From contig NZ_BMTV01000031.1 of the NCBI RefSeq assembly GCF_014649855.1, forward strand, positions 1,312 to 65,311: 64,000 bases of DNA. Direction: 5' to 3'. Origin of the DNA: Streptomyces roseolus (GTDB lineage Bacteria > Actinomycetota > Actinomycetes > Streptomycetales > Streptomycetaceae). The translations under genes and the position numbers were made by a program. Below the pieces are notes generated by a model, which had not been told where the DNA came from, ran no database searches, and worked only from the letters and a program-made list of their open reading frames with translations. This document shows positions 44,195 through 51,783 of the stretch, in pieces; the first letter of the stretch is position 1, and each line of letters begins with the position of its first letter.

Positions 44195-44200
44195 TAGCCT
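44195..44200 (+). promoter_or_regulatory. -10 element (TAGCCT) of the Rpf-type gene
   Basis: TAGCCT is followed by GCGGCG and the ATG at 44207. It is one of the clearest leaderless geometries in the window. The 270-bp region 43937-44206 holds no other feature I can support apart from the promoters. Confidence 0.5.
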
Positions 44201-44206
44201 GCGGCG

Positions 44207-44935
44207 ATGTCGATGATCCGATTGTGGACAGCCGGCTCGCTCGCGGCGGCCTCCGCGGCGGCGCTGCTCGCCCTCCACCAGGCGCCCGTCGCCCTGGCCG
44301 CGCCCGGCGACGACGGGCCCGGCACGGCCGGGGCACCCGGAGCGCCCGGCGTACCGGCCGTCCCCGTGCTGCCCGACGCGGCGGCCGGCGCGGTCGCGGA
44401 AGCGCTCGCCGACGCCGCGGCCGCCGTGGAGGCCGCCCAGGGCGCCGGCGCCGGGAGCGTCGGGTCGGCGCCCCCGCCCCCCTCGGCGGGACCGCCGGGC
44501 GTGCCCGCGTACCCCTGCGCCGAGGACCAGTGGCCCTGGGGCTGCGTCGCCGAGTGCGAGAGCAGCGGACGCTGGGACGCCAACACCGGCAACGGCTACT
44601 ACGGCGGGCTCCAGTTCTGGCAGCCCACCTGGATCGAGTACGGCGGCCTCGCGTACGCCCGCCGAGCCGACCTCGCCACCCGCCGGCAGCAGATCACCGT
44701 CGCCGAGGACGTCCTGCGCGTACAGGGCTGGGGTGCCTGGCCCGTCTGCTCCAAGCGGTACGGGCTCAGCGGCCGCGCCCACACCGTGCAGCCCGGCGAC
44801 ACCCTCGCCGGCATCGCCCGCCGCTTCGCGGTCAAGGGCGGCTGGCAGCGGCTCTACGAGGCCAACAAGGCCGTCATCGGACCCGACCCGAACCGCCTGT
44901 ACGTCGGCATGATGCTGCGCATCGCACCGCTCTGA
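44207..44935 (+). CDS. resuscitation-promoting factor-like protein (Rpf core + LysM)
   Basis: This 242-residue secreted protein starts with a signal peptide (MSMIRLWTAGSLAAASAAALLALHQAPVALA). A Pro/Ala/Gly linker follows. The transglycosylase-type Rpf domain CVAECESSGRWDANTGNGYYGGLQFWQPTWIEYGG contains the catalytic Glu (CESSG) and LQFWQPTW. A LysM domain at the C-terminus (HTVQPGDTLAGIARRFAVKGGWQRLYEANKAVIGPDPNRLYVGMML) binds peptidoglycan. It probably cleaves peptidoglycan during spore germination or growth, as characterised for Streptomyces Rpf proteins. A hairpin terminator follows the stop by 7 bp. Confidence 0.9.
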   Translation: MSMIRLWTAGSLAAASAAALLALHQAPVALAAPGDDGPGTAGAPGAPGVPAVPVLPDAAAGAVAEALADAAAAVEAAQGAGAGSVGSAPPPPSAGPPGVPAYPCAEDQWPWGCVAECESSGRWDANTGNGYYGGLQFWQPTWIEYGGLAYARRADLATRRQQITVAEDVLRVQGWGAWPVCSKRYGLSGRAHTVQPGDTLAGIARRFAVKGGWQRLYEANKAVIGPDPNRLYVGMMLRIAPL

Positions 44936-44942
44936 GCGGCTG

Positions 44943-44972
44943 GGCGAGGCGGCCTTCCGCCGCCGCCTCGCC
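44943..44972 (+). terminator. terminator of the Rpf-type gene
   Basis: A perfect 11-bp GC stem (44943-44953 with 44962-44972) closes on an 8-nt loop. Confidence 0.75.
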
Positions 44973-45712
44973 GTGGGGAGCCCGGCCGCCGGGACGCGGT
45001 CGCGGTTCGGGGAGGAGCGTGCCCGGCGGCAGGCCGTCGGCACGCGCCGCTCGGCCGGGACCACCGCCGTTCCGGCTCCGGCCGCGAGGGCGGGGCAGGG
45101 CGTACGGGCCGCGGGCCGCTTCGGCGACCAGGACCACGCGGGCGCGGCGGGGCGCAGCGCCGCCCTCCGGCGTTCGCCCCGAAGGCACACCGCCCCGGTC
45201 GCGGGCCGGGCCCCTCCTCCGTGGCCTGCGACCACGCCCGCGCGTCCGGCTGCCCTGACTCCCTCCGGGTGGCCGAGGCGGGCCGCGACGTCGACGGGGC
45301 CGGGCGCCCCGGGGTCCGCGCCCCTCCGGGCCGCACGGGGGAGCGAGGGGCCTCCCCGCGTCAGCGGGAGGGCCGACGGCGTCCACGGGGTGGGCCGGCG
45401 CGGCCCGCTCCGCCCCCGCCCCCACCGGGGCGGATCTCACGCGGACGGGTGCCAGGGCCCGCCTGGACCGCCAGGAGCCGTACACCGTACGGGGGGATCC
45501 GGTCCCCGTCCGCTCCGAGCTCCTGGAGCGGCCGCCCCGGCCGTGGGGCCTGCCTCCCCACGGCCCGCCGACGGGCCGGGCGCGGCCGGGTGGACGGGGG
45601 GCGACGCGGAACCGCGCGGTCGTCCCCCCGACCGGTCACCGGCCGCGAGGCGCGCCGCCGCCGGAGCAGTACAGTCGCCCCGACCTACCGACTGACCGGG
45701 GGGAACCGGCAG
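44973..45712. other. 740-bp region without a supported gene
   Basis: Several long open frames cross this stretch, but none has a recognisable domain, a good ribosome binding site or consistent codon-position GC. One + frame near 45442-45560 reads GADLTRTGARARLDRQ and then RGDPVPVRSELLERP, which looks protein-like and may be a decayed gene, but I cannot name it. TACAGT near 45669 is a possible -10 for the glycosyltransferase, about 40 bp upstream of its ATG. Confidence 0.5.
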
Positions 45713-46996
45713 ATGCGTATCTCTTTCCTGCTCCACAACGGCTATCACTACGGCGGCACGATCCGGACCACGTTCACGCTCGCCGAACACCTCGCGGAAC
45801 GTCACGAGGTGGAGATCGTCTCGGTCTTCCGCCACCGCGACCGGCCCCGACTCGGCCTTCCCGCGGGGGTGACGCTCCGTCACCTCGTCGACCTGCGGGA
45901 GGACTCGCCGGAGTACGACGGCGACCACCCCGACGCCCACCGCCCCGCCCGGGTCTTCCCGCGCGGCGACGGCCGGTGGAAGCAGTACAGCGCGCTGACC
46001 GACGCGCGGATCGGGGACCTGCTGCGCGGGGTGGCGGCGGACGTCCTCGTCGGCACCCGGCCGGGGCTCAACGTCCAGCTGGCCCGGCAGGCGGGGGCGG
46101 GGCCCGTCCTCGTCGCCCAGGAACACCTCGTCCTCGACGGGCACAGCCGCCGGCTGCGCCGGGACATCGTCCACGAGTACGGGCTCCTCGACCTCGTCAC
46201 CACCGTCACCGAGGCCGACGCGCGGTCCTACCGGCGGCTCGGGCTGCCCGATTCCGTCCGCGTCGAGTCGGTGCCCAACGGGGTGCCCGCGCCGGCCGTG
46301 CCGCCCGCCGACCCCTCGTCCCGGGTGGTCGTCGCGGCCGGCCGGCTCACCCGGGTCAAACGTTTCGACGTGCTCGTCGACGCCTTCGCCGAACTGGCCG
46401 GCGACCACCCCGACTGGAGCCTGCGGATCTACGGCAGCGGGGACGCGGCGCAGGACCTGCGGACGCCGCTGACCCGGCAGATCGAGGCCCTCGGGCTCGG
46501 CGGGCGGGTCCGGCTGATGGGCCAGGTCCACCCCATGGAGCCGGAGTGGGCGAAGGGCTCGATCGCGGCCGTCACCTCCGAGCGGGAGGCCTTCGGCATG
46601 ACGATCGTGGAGGCGATGCGGTGCGGCCTCCCGGTGGTCGCCGCGGACTGCCCGCACGGGCCGCGCGAGATCGTCGAGGACGGCGTCGACGGCCGGCTCG
46701 TGCCCGTCGGGGACCCCCGCGCGGTGGCCCGCGCGCTGGGCGAGCTGATGGACGACGAGGAGCGGCGGGCGAAGGCGGGCCGGGCCGCGCTCGCGGCGGC
46801 GGAACGCTTCGACCCCGCCCGCATCGCCGCCCGCCACGAGCAGCTGTGGACCGAGCTCGTGGCCCGCGCCGCACCCCGCCGCACCCACTCCCCGGCGGCC
46901 GCCGCCCGGCACGCCTGGACGGGCCGGGCCTACGACGCCGCCTACACCGCCAAGGCCGGCGCGGGCCGCGCCCTGCGCCGCCTCGGCCTGCGCTGA
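45713..46996 (+). CDS. GT4 family glycosyltransferase
   Basis: This 427-residue GT-B enzyme begins MRISFLLHNGYHYGGTIRTTFTLAEHLAERHEVEIVSVFRHRDRP, the acceptor-side glycine loop of GT4. Its C-terminal domain has VVAAGRLTRVKRFDVLVDAFAELA, LRIYGSGDAAQDL, VRLMGQVHPMEPEWAKGSIAAVTSEREAFGMTIVEAMRCGLPVVAADCPHGPREIVEDG, with the conserved E-x7-E pair (EAFGMTIVE). This resembles wall- and teichoic-acid-type transferases of Streptomyces; the acceptor is not deducible. GGGGGGAA precedes the ATG. Confidence 0.9.
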   Translation: MRISFLLHNGYHYGGTIRTTFTLAEHLAERHEVEIVSVFRHRDRPRLGLPAGVTLRHLVDLREDSPEYDGDHPDAHRPARVFPRGDGRWKQYSALTDARIGDLLRGVAADVLVGTRPGLNVQLARQAGAGPVLVAQEHLVLDGHSRRLRRDIVHEYGLLDLVTTVTEADARSYRRLGLPDSVRVESVPNGVPAPAVPPADPSSRVVVAAGRLTRVKRFDVLVDAFAELAGDHPDWSLRIYGSGDAAQDLRTPLTRQIEALGLGGRVRLMGQVHPMEPEWAKGSIAAVTSEREAFGMTIVEAMRCGLPVVAADCPHGPREIVEDGVDGRLVPVGDPRAVARALGELMDDEERRAKAGRAALAAAERFDPARIAARHEQLWTELVARAAPRRTHSPAAAARHAWTGRAYDAAYTAKAGAGRALRRLGLR

Positions 46997-47009
46997 CGCC
47001 GCCCCGCAC

Positions 47010-47042
47010 CCCGCCGCCGCGGCCCGCCGGCCCGGCGGCGGG
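47010..47042 (+). terminator. probable terminator of the glycosyltransferase gene
   Basis: A 10-bp GC stem (47010-47019 with 47033-47042) encloses a GC-rich 13-nt loop, 13 bp after the stop. Confidence 0.5.
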
Positions 47043-47048
47043 CTCGTG

Positions 47049-47263
47049 ATCCGCATCCGCTCGTAACCCGTGAACTCCGGGTGCACGTCGGGCACGCCGA
47101 TCCGGAGCGGCACCGGCTCGACGGCGAAGCCCGCGGAGGTGGTCACGGGACAGAGGTGACCGGTCTTCTTGTGGTCGGTGGTGGTGAGCCGGTCGATCAG
47201 GATCCGGCCGAGCCGCTCCCGTCCGCCCGATTCCGCCGTGATGGCCGCGGCCTCGGTCCTCAT
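47049..47263 (-). pseudogene. remnant of cytochrome c oxidase subunit I (CtaD), internally deleted
   Basis: The minus-strand frame from ATG 47263 reads DRLTTTDHKKTGHL, which matches the conserved WLTTTDHKxIGxLY start of CtaD, then VTTS, and jumps to AGFAVEPVPLRIGVPDV, which matches AGFANxxMPLQIGAPDV at the start of TM2 in CtaD. About 65 residues that normally lie between (TM1, the first loop and the haem-ligand region) are missing, and everything after PDVHPEF is gone. The frame then runs open into the antisense of the glycosyltransferase. A GGAGG lies 5 nt before the ATG, so translation signals survive. No functional oxidase could be made. Confidence 0.7.
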
Positions 47264-47511
47264 CGACGCCTCCGCCCCGTGTTCCGTTCTCCGGCGCCGG
47301 CCGGCGTGAGCGTGATGTGGGGGAACGGTGAGGGAGTGGCGCGCGGACGCGGCCCGCATTACTCCGGTGAATTCATTCGAACAGTTCGTGCGAACCTCCG
47401 GGTGTTTTTTCGAATTACCGGAGAAACGGCCGGAAACCGACGTTCCGCCGCAGCCGTGCCGATCGCGCCGACTGTCGAGAAGTTGTGACGCAAGCGTGAC
47501 CGCCAGGGGAC
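47264..47511. other. intergenic region with AT-rich patch
   Basis: No gene is supported. Positions 47361-47420 are clearly lower in GC than their surroundings and contain a TTCGAAC and a CGAAC in inverted-like array (TTCGAACAGTTCGTGCGAA). This could be a promoter or operator region. Confidence 0.4.
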
Positions 47512-47524
47512 TAACGTGAACCCC

Positions 47525-47740
47525 ATGGCACCCATGTCGCGCAGCCCCGAACCCTCCCGAGACGCGCCCGAGTCCTATGTGGGCCTCGACGCCGACGGCG
47601 CCGGCCGGCTCGCCCGGACGCGCGGCTGGCGCGTCGTCCGGACCCTCCCGCCCGGTGCGATCGTCACCATGGAGTACGTCGCCGGACGGCTCAACTTCGA
47701 GGTCGAGGACGACACCGTCACCCGCTGCTGGATCGGCTGA
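47525..47740 (+). CDS. I78-type peptidase inhibitor family protein
   Basis: This 71-residue protein has the core of the I78 inhibitor family: VGLDADGAGRLARTRGWRVVRTLPPGAIVTMEYVAGRLNFEVEDDTVTRCWIG. Members inhibit serine proteases in fungi and bacteria; here no signal peptide is visible, so it may be cytoplasmic. TAACGT lies 7 nt before the ATG, predicting a leaderless mRNA. The in-frame GTG at 47516 overlaps the -10 and is rejected. A bidirectional terminator follows. Confidence 0.75.
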   Translation: MAPMSRSPEPSRDAPESYVGLDADGAGRLARTRGWRVVRTLPPGAIVTMEYVAGRLNFEVEDDTVTRCWIG

Positions 47741-47758
47741 TTCCGGCCCCGGACGCGG

Positions 47759-47797
47759 GAAGGGCCCCGACCGCGCGCTGCGCGGTCGGGGCCCTTC
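47759..47797. terminator. bidirectional terminator
   Basis: A perfect 17-bp stem (47759-47775 with 47781-47797) lies between the convergent I78-type and PAP2 genes; the loop is 5 nt and could tighten to 3. Confidence 0.85.
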
Positions 47798-47816
47798 GCG
47801 TACGGACGGGGGCGGG

Positions 47817-48707
47817 TCAGGCGGTGAGGCGGTCCGAGGACGGGCGGGCCGGCCGGGCGCGGCTCGCGGCCGCCCCCACGGTCTCCCTGGCCGGCTCCTC
47901 CGCCGGCGGGGCCGGGAAGAGCCGCGGCCCGCCGGAGGCCACCGGCAGCGAGGGCACGAGCCGCCGCCGGGCCCGCAGCCGCTCCCTGATCCGGTCCCGC
48001 CGGTCCAGGATCCAGGCCTCCACCACGGCGGTGACCGGCTCGCACCAGGGCAGCGCGAGCAGGATCAGCAGGCCGGCGGCCCAGCCGAGCAGCACGTCGC
48101 TGAGCCAGTGGGTGCCGAGGTAGACCGTCGTGAGGCCGACGCCGAGGGCGACCACGGCGGAGAGCGCCGACAGATAGCGGCGGGCCCGCGGGGTGGTGGC
48201 GAGGTAGGCCAGGATGCCCCAGGTCACCACCGCGTTCGCGGTGTGACCCGAGGGGAATATGTCGCCGCCCGCGAACAGTTCGGCCGAGCCGACCTGTGTC
48301 GCGTAGTGGGGGCCGAGCCGGCCGAGTCCGAGCTTCACCGCGCCGACGGTGACGTTGAGGAGCAGCAGCGCCGCGCCGAGGGAGAGGAGCGGCCGCAGGG
48401 TGTGCTGGCGCCAGGAGCGCCAGCCCAGCCAGGCCGCCACCATCACCGCGGTCGGACCGCGCTGGCCGAGGACGACGTAGTAGTCCAGGAAGGCGTGCAG
48501 CTCCGGCCACTGCTGGTAGGGACGGAAGAGCATGATCTTCCAGTCGAGGGTCACCAGCCAGGTGGACAGCAGCACCGCCACCACGACGATCAGATAGAAC
48601 GCCGACGTCCCGCCGAAGAGGGCGAGACGCGTCCGGGTCATCCGCGGGACCTCTATCTTCGGCGGGACCGGCTCCCGGTCCAGCCGGGCAAAGATGTCGG
48701 TACGCAC
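47817..48707 (-). CDS. PAP2 superfamily phosphatase
   Basis: This 296-residue membrane protein has about six hydrophobic segments. The phosphatase motifs are FPSGHTANAVVTW (motif 2, catalytic His) and TVYLGTHWLSDVLLGWAAG (motif 3, H-x3-D); the first K-x6-RP motif is less clear but KLGLGRLGP is a candidate. It probably dephosphorylates a lipid such as phosphatidate or undecaprenyl pyrophosphate. The C-terminal 60 residues are basic and disordered. GTG 48707 is chosen because TAACGT lies 7 nt upstream on the minus strand, the leaderless geometry seen elsewhere. Confidence 0.88.
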   Translation of the reverse strand: MRTDIFARLDREPVPPKIEVPRMTRTRLALFGGTSAFYLIVVVAVLLSTWLVTLDWKIMLFRPYQQWPELHAFLDYYVVLGQRGPTAVMVAAWLGWRSWRQHTLRPLLSLGAALLLLNVTVGAVKLGLGRLGPHYATQVGSAELFAGGDIFPSGHTANAVVTWGILAYLATTPRARRYLSALSAVVALGVGLTTVYLGTHWLSDVLLGWAAGLLILLALPWCEPVTAVVEAWILDRRDRIRERLRARRRLVPSLPVASGGPRLFPAPPAEEPARETVGAAASRARPARPSSDRLTA

Positions 48708-49115
48708 CCAATCGACGTTACAGGGGGTGAGGAGACGACCCGCGCGATCCGCTCCCTTCGTGATGACGATGTGATGTGGAGTGGGTCTCAGCCGCCCGCC
48801 TTTTCCGGACTCCCGTCGGAAAATCCGATGACCTTCGGCCCTATTGCCGCCGGGGGCGATTCCGGAAACCTGTTTGTGCGGCACGGAATTACTTCAAACG
48901 CCCATCCGTGCGGAATTCCATGCGACGCGCGGGGCGGACCGAGTGGCGTACGCCACACCGGGAGCCTCGCCGGGGTGAGAGGTGCACCACCCCCCAGGGG
49001 CCCGTCCTCGCGTACGCTGACGGCTCACTCGCCCCTCTTCGCCGCGCCGCCCCCGCACATCAGCCCAGGTCGGCGGCGTCTGCCGAGCGCGAGAGCGTCA
49101 CTTGGAGGTACGCAC
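48708..49115. other. 408-bp divergent intergenic region (PAP2 / MFS)
   Basis: No gene is seen. An inverted repeat TTTTCCG-9 nt-CGGAAAA (48801-48807 and 48817-48823) is a candidate operator. The sequence is less GC-rich than its flanks between 48800 and 48920, and GGAATT recurs near 48884 and 48911. The MFS ribosome binding site TTGGAGGT lies at its 3' end. Confidence 0.45.
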
Positions 49116-50882
49116 ATGTCGCGGACGATCACGGCCCGAGCAGGACGGCGGGCCGCCGCCGGCGGCGGCGCCAACCGCTGGGCCGTCCTCGTCGTCCTCT
49201 GCGTCAGCCTTCTCCTGGTCGCCCTGGACGCGACCATCCTCCACGTCGCCGTCCCCTCGCTCACCGAGAACCTGCGGCCCGGCGCGACCGAGCTGCTGTG
49301 GATCGTCGACGCCTACCCCCTGGTCTGCGCCTCGCTGCTGATCCTCTTCGGGACCCTCGGTGACCGGATCGGCCGGCGCAGGGTGCTGCTCCTCGGGTAC
49401 GGGATCTTCGGCCTCGCCTCGGCCGTCGCCGCCCTCGCCGCCGAGCCCTGGGTCCTCGTCGCGGCCCGCGCGCTGCTCGGCGTCGGCGGCGCCATGATCA
49501 TGCCGGCGACGCTCTCCCTCATCCGGACCGTCTTCCCCGACCGGCGCGAGCGCGCCACCGCCATCGGCATCTGGACGGCGGTCGCCGCGATCGGCGCGGC
49601 CGCCGGCCCGGTGCTCGGCGGCTTCCTCGTCGAGCACTACTGGTGGGGCTCCGTCTTCCTCATCAACATCCCGCTGATGGCGCTGATCCTGCCGCTCGCC
49701 CGCCGGCTCCTGCCCGAGTCCCGGGGGAGCGCGGAAGGACCCTGGGACGTCCTCGGCGCGCTGATGGCCGCGGCGGGCGTGCTCGGCTGCGTCCTCGGCG
49801 TGAAGCGGCTCGGCGCGGGCGAGCCGGTGCTCTCCCTGCCCACCGCGGGACCGCTGCTCGCCGGGGCGCTGCTGCTCGTCCTCTTCGTCCGGCGCCAGCG
49901 ACGCAGGCCGCACCCGCTGATCGACATGCGGCTCTTCTCCCGGGCCGCCTTCACCACCTCCGTCGGCTGCATCGTCCTCGCCATGCTGGCCCTCGTCGGC
50001 CTGGAGCTCATCGCCGTCCAGTACCTCCAGCTGGTCCTCGGGCTCGCGCCCCTGGAGACCGGGCTGCGGCTCCTCCCGCTCACCTTCGCCGCCATGGCGG
50101 CCGGCGCCACCGGCTCGTACACCCTGCGCCGGATCGGACCCCGGAGGATGGTCGGCTGGGGCTTCCTGCTCACCGCCGGGGCGGTGCTGCTGCTCACGCT
50201 GATGGGCCAGCACGACCGGCCGCTGCTGCTCACCGCCGGCTTCGTGCTGCTCGGCTTCGGCCTCCAGACGACCCTCTTCTCGGCGTACGAGTCGATGCTG
50301 AGCGAGGCGCCGCCGCGCAGTGCGGGCGGGGCCGCGGCGATCGGCGAGACCTCGTACCAGCTCGGCGCGGGCATGGGCATCGCCCTGCTCGGCAGCGTCA
50401 TGAACGCGGCGTACGCCCCCGGCCTCGCGGACGTCCCCGGGGTGCCGGCGGCTGCGAGCGGCGCCGCGGCGAACTCGCTCGGCGAGGCGTACCAGGTGGC
50501 CGACCGGCTCGGCGGCGCGGCCGGCGAGGCCCTGCACGCGGCCGCGCGCCACGCCTTCGTCGACGGCCTGCACCTCACGCTCTTCGTCAGCGCGGGCCTG
50601 CTCCTCGCCGGGGCCGCGATGGCCCTGCGGCTGCCCCGGGTGATGGAGTGCCCGGTGGACGTCGAGGCGGCGGTCGAGGAGGCGGAGGCGGCGGCGCTGG
50701 CGGAGGCGGCGGCCCGGTGCGCGCCCCCGGCGGAGTCCCGGCCCGCGGGCCCGGCCGTGGTCCCCGGCCAGCCGACCGGCTCCCCGGCCGACCGGCTTCC
50801 GCCCGCCGCGTCCTGTCCGGCACCTCACCCGGCGTCCGGCCCGGCGGAGCCGATGACCGGCGCGACCACGGGCGGCCACTGA
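49116..50882 (+). CDS. MFS transporter, DHA2 (14-TM drug exporter) family
   Basis: This 588-residue protein has about 14 hydrophobic segments. The DHA2 signatures are visible: LDATILHVAVPSLTENLRPGATELLWIVDAYPLVCASLLILFGTLGDRIGRRRVLL (motif A) and RALLGVGGAMIMPATLSLIRTVFPDRRERATAIGIWTAVAAIGAAAGPVLGG (motif C). The last 80 residues are a hydrophilic Pro/Ala tail. Proton-driven export of a toxic compound is likely. No adjacent TetR gene is present. The ATG has a TTGGAGGT ribosome binding site. Confidence 0.92.
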   Translation: MSRTITARAGRRAAAGGGANRWAVLVVLCVSLLLVALDATILHVAVPSLTENLRPGATELLWIVDAYPLVCASLLILFGTLGDRIGRRRVLLLGYGIFGLASAVAALAAEPWVLVAARALLGVGGAMIMPATLSLIRTVFPDRRERATAIGIWTAVAAIGAAAGPVLGGFLVEHYWWGSVFLINIPLMALILPLARRLLPESRGSAEGPWDVLGALMAAAGVLGCVLGVKRLGAGEPVLSLPTAGPLLAGALLLVLFVRRQRRRPHPLIDMRLFSRAAFTTSVGCIVLAMLALVGLELIAVQYLQLVLGLAPLETGLRLLPLTFAAMAAGATGSYTLRRIGPRRMVGWGFLLTAGAVLLLTLMGQHDRPLLLTAGFVLLGFGLQTTLFSAYESMLSEAPPRSAGGAAAIGETSYQLGAGMGIALLGSVMNAAYAPGLADVPGVPAAASGAAANSLGEAYQVADRLGGAAGEALHAAARHAFVDGLHLTLFVSAGLLLAGAAMALRLPRVMECPVDVEAAVEEAEAAALAEAAARCAPPAESRPAGPAVVPGQPTGSPADRLPPAASCPAPHPASGPAEPMTGATTGGH

Positions 50883-50930
50883 TCTAAGGGCGGCCACTGA
50901 CCCAGGGCGGTGCCCCGGGGCGGCCACCGA
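50870..50930 (+). repeat. 13-bp direct repeats at the MFS stop codon
   Basis: GGGCGGCCACTGA occurs at 50870-50882 (its TGA is the MFS stop) and again at 50888-50900; a variant GGGCGGCCACCGA is at 50918-50930. Slipped-strand duplication is a simple explanation. Confidence 0.7.
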
Positions 50931-50932
50931 CC

Positions 50933-50962
50933 ACGGGCGGCTTCGGCCCCGAGGCCGCCCGT
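50933..50962. terminator. terminator between MFS and sflA genes
   Basis: A 9-bp perfect stem (50933-50941 with 50954-50962) with a 12-nt loop lies between the two convergent genes. Confidence 0.55.
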
Positions 50963-51047
50963 CGGGGCCCGGACATGCGGCCGGCCCGGTCCGCCGGGCG
51001 GGTCCGGGCCGGAAGGCGTCGGTGGGGGCGGGGCGCTGCGGGCGGGG

Positions 51048-51479
51048 TCAGCTCTGGTTGAAGAAACCGTCCTGCTGACGGCGGCCGGACTCGCTGACGA
51101 TCTCGGTGTCGGCGGGGGTCAGCAGGAAGACCCGGGTCGCGACGCGCTCGATCGAGCCGCGCAGCCCGAAGGCGAGGCCGGCGGTGAAGTCGACGACCCG
51201 CTTGGCGTCGTTCGGCTCCATGGCGGTCAGGTTCACGATCACCGGCACGCCGTCCCGGAAGAGCTCGCCGATGGCCCGGGCGTCCCGGAAGCTGTCGGGC
51301 GAGACGGTGGCGATCCGGCGGCCCCGGTCCTCCGCGGTGTCCGAGGCGACCCGGACCCGGGGGTCCGTCACCCAGGCGTCGCCGCTCTCGGCACCGTCGG
51401 CGTACTCGTCGTCGTAGTAACGCTCGTCGTTGTCCTCGACGAGTCCCAGCCAGGCGCTCGCCTTGCGCACCGATCCCAT
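51048..51479 (-). CDS. sflA: SepF-like cell division protein
   Basis: This 143-residue protein has the SepF core: RIATVSPDSFRDARAIGELFRDGVPVIVNLTAMEPNDAKRVVDFTAGLAFGLRGSIERVATRVFLLTPADTEIV. The N-terminus MGSVRKASAWLGLVEDNDE is the membrane-targeting helix. It is not the dcw-cluster SepF, since no division genes flank it, so it corresponds to the dispersed SepF-like paralogue known in Streptomyces as SflA, which helps restrict FtsZ placement in sporulating hyphae. The paralogue assignment rests on context. The ATG has an AAAGGAGG ribosome binding site. Confidence 0.85.
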   Translation of the reverse strand: MGSVRKASAWLGLVEDNDERYYDDEYADGAESGDAWVTDPRVRVASDTAEDRGRRIATVSPDSFRDARAIGELFRDGVPVIVNLTAMEPNDAKRVVDFTAGLAFGLRGSIERVATRVFLLTPADTEIVSESGRRQQDGFFNQS

Positions 51480-51783
51480 GGACGCCTCCTTTCACGCGGT
51501 CACTGCGGTCACTTGTGGTTCCGCATATCCCTATCGTCGTCCATGATGCGGATCGCGCGCCAAGTGGATAGGCGCCGCGCAGGGGATTCGTGACGGTACT
51601 GGTGCAGAACGTGAGGCCCGAAAACTGGCGATTCGTCAGGAAACCTGGGGTATGTGGACCCTGGGGGAGGGCCATGTTGCTGAAAATATGAAAGTCGGTC
51701 TGGAAGGGTGACGTCGGGCGCGTACGGGTGAACGCACCCCTCGCTACGATGCCGCGACACGCTCTCGCACCGCACCACGGGGG
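51480..51783. other. 304-bp divergent region (sflA / DUF5685)
   Basis: No gene is supported. The segment 51600-51720 has several A/T-rich tracts including CTGAAAATATGAAAG, unusual here. TACGAT near 51745 is a possible -10 for the DUF5685 gene. Confidence 0.4.

Noticed and set aside
45437..47359. 640-codon minus-strand ORF covering the second glycosyltransferase
   Set aside because: Only its first part (about 47263-47049) resembles a protein, CtaD; the remainder is a shadow of the glycosyltransferase.
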